Notes under the pieces: generated by a model
Databases searched by the model: none
Told to the model about the DNA's origin: nothing
The model's input: the letters and a program-made list of their open reading frames with translations, nothing else
Part shown: positions 61,333 through 64,000 of the stretch, in pieces
How the letters are laid out: each line of letters begins with the position of its first letter
Numbering within the stretch: position 1 is the stretch's first letter
Translations under genes and position numbers: made by a program
Assembly (NCBI GenBank): GCA_022821495.1
Contig: JAJEDN010000102.1
Span: 1 to 64,000 of the forward strand
DNA length: 64,000 nt
Direction of reading: 5' to 3'
From: Candidatus Poribacteria bacterium
GTDB taxonomy: Bacteria; Poribacteria; WGA-4E; WGA-3G

Positions 61333-62133
61333 TTACAGTAAAGATTCCAGGTAACTTCTCGCCTTTTGCATTGATTCAATCGGATCGGACTGTCCTTCAT
61401 ACACAACCGAGAGGCAGCCGTTGTAACCGACACCGCGCAAAATCTCTAAAACACGCGGATAATCCAACCATTCTTCAACACCACTGTCTATTTCATAAAA
61501 CTTGGTGCGGACATAGACAGCGTGTGGGGCTGTTTGTTCGATGCTTGCGTAGCAGTCATAGCCTGGATGTGAGGACCCACGATGTCCACTCGCGCCAGGA
61601 GATCCGGCGTACTGTCCGGTATCCAAGATATGTGTGAAATAGGGGTGATCTGTTCCGTTCAAGGCACGCAGTACAGCGTCCCCGTCGCGCGTAACGTTGT
61701 TATGGTTATGATTCTGCAACCCGACGAGGATTCCTGATTCATAGCCGTATTCAGCAACTTCCTTGAAGGCTTCAATCATCGGTGGCCACAAGGTCTCTTC
61801 GTCATCACAATCTTCGGGGACGTAAGCAGCGAACACTCGAACGATTGGGCAGCTCATAAAAGCCGCAACGTCGATCCACTGCTTAATCAGTGCGATCTGT
61901 TCCGGGTGTTCAGCAACGGGACGCCCAAAATTATTACTAACCCCGATATAACCTAACGGCAATCCTTTCCGCATAAGATCCATTTTCAGGTTTCGTAGGT
62001 AGTCAGCGTCTGTGGATTCAAACGCGCTTGAATGCAACTCGATAACGTCAAAACCGAGATCGTATACTGTTTGCGCGAAGGCAGTGGCAGTCGTATTTCT
62101 CACATTCAGAGACATGGTACCTAATTTCATCAT
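61333..62133 (-). CDS. sugar phosphate isomerase/epimerase family protein
   Basis: This TIM-barrel protein of about 266 aa is of the xylose-isomerase-like family: FDVIELHSSAFEST near the start, SNNFGRP, GLQNHNHNN, LDTGQYAG, and CLSVVYEGQSDP with the metal Glu at the end. ATG 62133 follows AAAAAGGAGAACGCGCT; the frame is open to 62175. The substrate is unknown; the cluster suggests sugar or polyol catabolism. Confidence 0.87.
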   Translation of the reverse strand: MMKLGTMSLNVRNTTATAFAQTVYDLGFDVIELHSSAFESTDADYLRNLKMDLMRKGLPLGYIGVSNNFGRPVAEHPEQIALIKQWIDVAAFMSCPIVRVFAAYVPEDCDDEETLWPPMIEAFKEVAEYGYESGILVGLQNHNHNNVTRDGDAVLRALNGTDHPYFTHILDTGQYAGSPGASGHRGSSHPGYDCYASIEQTAPHAVYVRTKFYEIDSGVEEWLDYPRVLEILRGVGYNGCLSVVYEGQSDPIESMQKARSYLESLL

Positions 62134-62209
62134 AGCGCGTTCTCCTTTTTCGTCGAGGTGCGATTTTCTGAGCAAAGCAGATAAAAGACGAAAAACTAAA
62201 TACGTTTAT

Positions 62210-63067
62210 TTATTCAGTAGGGGGATCGTCGTCTTGGTCTTGAAACAGCGCTCCAGTCTGTTGATTCAATGCTAAGAAGAATTTCTGCAAGGATTGTTGA
62301 AAGTCTTGGAATTGATGTCGGTCCGCCTCAAGGTACTGAATTCGTGCATCCATAGTTTCTAACTGGGTGAGCTGGTCGAGGACATCTTGGACAACGTTTT
62401 GCATCTCTCGGAAATATTGCCTTTCATTTTCAAGTTTCTCAACCTTGTCTATCATTGCAGCGAGATCCCTTTTTGTCTGTTTCAATTCTTCCTGTAGGTT
62501 TTGCGTAAAAGTGATTAATTTTTCTAAGGTATTCGTTGTTTTGTAGACCTGCTGTTCTGGATTGTTCTGCGTCGTCGTTTGTTCAGGGAAAAGTGTGTAG
62601 TCTTTCTGAGTGTGCGGCGTGTCAGTTTCATCAGTAGTGTCAGTCGATGCCTCAGCATCTGACTTTTGAAAGATACCCAGTAATTTAATATGATACGCAA
62701 ACGTCGTGTAGGGTTCTTTCCGCTGCGTATATGTAATTTCTACTCGGAGTTCTTCATTGACCTGTAGATTGCTTAGATGACCGTGTATATTCCGAATCAC
62801 GACTTCGTTATAACCGAATACATCATTTTTTTTCGGATTCAATTGTCGTAAGTATCGATAGAGTTCCAATCCATCGGTACTCTCTCTCTCGATGCCTTCA
62901 GTTGTTACCACGCCAACTATTTCTGGTTCATTGGAATCTGAAGACCGCTTCTCATTAGGAATCACAATATCTAACGGCACTTCTCCATGGAGAGCCTTCA
63001 TTCCGATGGCCCAGTTGGTGGGTGATATTTTACTGCAGTATGCGATGAAGTCGTAATTAATTGCCAT
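62210..63067 (-). CDS. hypothetical protein with C-terminal coiled coil
   Basis: This 285-aa protein has a beta-rich N-terminal region (residues 1-125, including VVIRNIHGHLSNL and VEITYTQRK) and a Thr/Asp-rich linker. From about residue 175 it has a long coiled coil (LEKLITFTQNLQEELKQTKR, then LENERQYFREMQ). It ends in an acidic DQDDDPPTE. No family is recognised. It could be an adaptor or oligomerising factor. A simple ATG follows CGTGAGAAAAAATT. Confidence 0.65.
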   Translation of the reverse strand: MAINYDFIAYCSKISPTNWAIGMKALHGEVPLDIVIPNEKRSSDSNEPEIVGVVTTEGIERESTDGLELYRYLRQLNPKKNDVFGYNEVVIRNIHGHLSNLQVNEELRVEITYTQRKEPYTTFAYHIKLLGIFQKSDAEASTDTTDETDTPHTQKDYTLFPEQTTTQNNPEQQVYKTTNTLEKLITFTQNLQEELKQTKRDLAAMIDKVEKLENERQYFREMQNVVQDVLDQLTQLETMDARIQYLEADRHQFQDFQQSLQKFFLALNQQTGALFQDQDDDPPTE

Positions 63068-63126
63068 AATTTTTTCTCACGAGTGTATGCTGCTCAGTAA
63101 GCGCAGCCCCATTTGATCTTCATGAA

Positions 63127-63978
63127 TTATGTTTGTAATCTTGACATAACCTGTGCAAATTTTGGAATCCGGGATGTGCCGATGCCTTCCACAGCAAAGG
63201 ATGCGACACAGTGGGCAAAGTTGAGTGCTACTTCTACGGAACGGTTTTGATAGTAGTTAATTAAAAAGGCGGTTGCAAAAACGTCGCCCGCACCTGTTGG
63301 GTCCACCTCCGCGACGGGATATGCGTCGGATTCGAGCTGGGTACCGTTTTGAAAAAGTGTTGCCCCCCTCGCGCCCTGCGTTAGCACAACAGTGGGTGCT
63401 AACCCGATATATTTCTCTAATTCGTCTGGATGGGTTCGAAGATCTTCATCGCTAAGGATTAGCACATCAATATAAGGCAGAATATCTTTTGCTGTTTCCC
63501 ACCGCTTTGCTTCAACTTTACCATCAGCATTCCACTGCCGAAGCCATCCTTGCGGTGTCGCCCCTATTAGCGTATCTTCACCGAAACAGTGAACGACTTC
63601 AGGGGAAACTTCATCGGCGATTGGACAGAGATAGGCTATATCGCTATTACGCCATTCAGTAGGAACATCGTTCCCTTTTAGCTGTTGGGCAACCCCTAAG
63701 ATAAACTGTTGCCTATGTCCTTTCTCGTCATATTGGTTATCAAAGATCGTAGTGTCACGAGATTCGTGATAAACTGTTTCTATACCTGTCAGCAGTGAAT
63801 TCTGGCGGTCAAAGTTCGTTCCGACAGCCGTAACAGCGCGGGCATGATGTCCAAGGTTCCGGGCAGTTAGTGTTGAATATGAGGCAGAGCCACCAAGGAT
63901 GTAACCATTTGGTGAGACATCGTAACAAAAATGACCAATTGATAAAAAAGTTGTCGGCATTGAAAAGGATGTTTGCAT
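63127..63978 (-). CDS. PfkB family carbohydrate kinase
   Basis: This 283-aa protein has the PfkB fold with GGSASYSTLTARNLG near the start (substrate side), a VVLTQGARGATLF strand and the ATP/catalytic block DPTGAGDVFATAFL with the catalytic Asp near 230. It phosphorylates a sugar, nucleoside or related alcohol; specificity is unknown. ATG 63978 or ATG 63960 are both possible; neither has a strong ribosome binding site. The window ends 22 bases further. Confidence 0.9.
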   Translation of the reverse strand: MQTSFSMPTTFLSIGHFCYDVSPNGYILGGSASYSTLTARNLGHHARAVTAVGTNFDRQNSLLTGIETVYHESRDTTIFDNQYDEKGHRQQFILGVAQQLKGNDVPTEWRNSDIAYLCPIADEVSPEVVHCFGEDTLIGATPQGWLRQWNADGKVEAKRWETAKDILPYIDVLILSDEDLRTHPDELEKYIGLAPTVVLTQGARGATLFQNGTQLESDAYPVAEVDPTGAGDVFATAFLINYYQNRSVEVALNFAHCVASFAVEGIGTSRIPKFAQVMSRLQT

Positions 63979-64000
63979 TTGTTAGGTTTATTATAGTTCA

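Overview
The window is a 64 kb chromosomal stretch from a Gram-negative bacterium: it carries lipid A genes (lpxI, lpxA, an lpxC-fabZ fusion), a TonB-type protein and a predicted outer-membrane barrel. Several secreted proteins with tandem WD40 repeats, LamG and C-type-lectin-like proteins, repeated phytanoyl-CoA-dioxygenase-like genes, a sulfatase-fold enzyme, Gfo/Idh, enolase-superfamily and sugar-isomerase genes together resemble Candidatus Poribacteria (sponge-associated or marine, uncultured). That assignment is inference from gene content; no rRNA or tRNA gene was recognised.

Layout. 0-4.8 kb: a phosphate ABC transporter (pstS, pstC, pstA, pstB) with a voltage-gated-type K+ channel gene inserted before pstB. 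4.86-5.28 kb: a highly structured non-coding region resembling a HEARO/IscB omega RNA with no nuclease gene, ending at the start codon of a DUF983 gene. 5.8-8.0 kb: an SDR, a TonB-like protein and a SelW-like selenoprotein with in-frame TGA. 8.2-15 kb (minus strand): lipid A biosynthesis, mltG, ruvX and a UbiB-family kinase. 15-23 kb (plus): a solitary DNA methyltransferase, PspA-like protein, ABC-2 exporter, gamma carbonic anhydrase, Gfo/Idh oxidoreductase and an E2 acyltransferase. 23-26.5 kb (minus): a VapBC-like pair plus an orphan antitoxin paralogue, a PcfJ-like protein and an outer-membrane protein. 26.6-30.3 kb (plus): a LamG protein and an operon with a second selenoprotein (lipoprotein-like peroxiredoxin with Sec), a DUF362 protein and a small lipoprotein. 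30-44 kb: accessory secreted and metabolic genes. 44.3-53.9 kb: five consecutive minus-strand WD40 genes. 54-64 kb: metabolic genes (PEP-hydrolase-like, dioxygenases, MR/MLE, methyltransferase, alcohol dehydrogenase, isomerase, PfkB kinase).

Most unusual content: (1) two selenoprotein genes that ordinary gene calling splits or misses, each with a hairpin of bacterial SECIS geometry just after the TGA; (2) the orphan omega-RNA-like element; (3) a conserved leader of about 30-60 bp ending in an AAGGAAA-type ribosome binding site placed directly before the start codons of at least five unrelated genes, twice tandemly duplicated; (4) a family of small elements with AGGACTTACGC-type terminal inverted repeats, two of which flank one WD40 gene in opposite orientation; (5) a shared C-terminal TWG-x-IK signature on unrelated exported proteins. 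Start codons were revised from the longest frame where a ribosome binding site or repeat made another start clearly better.
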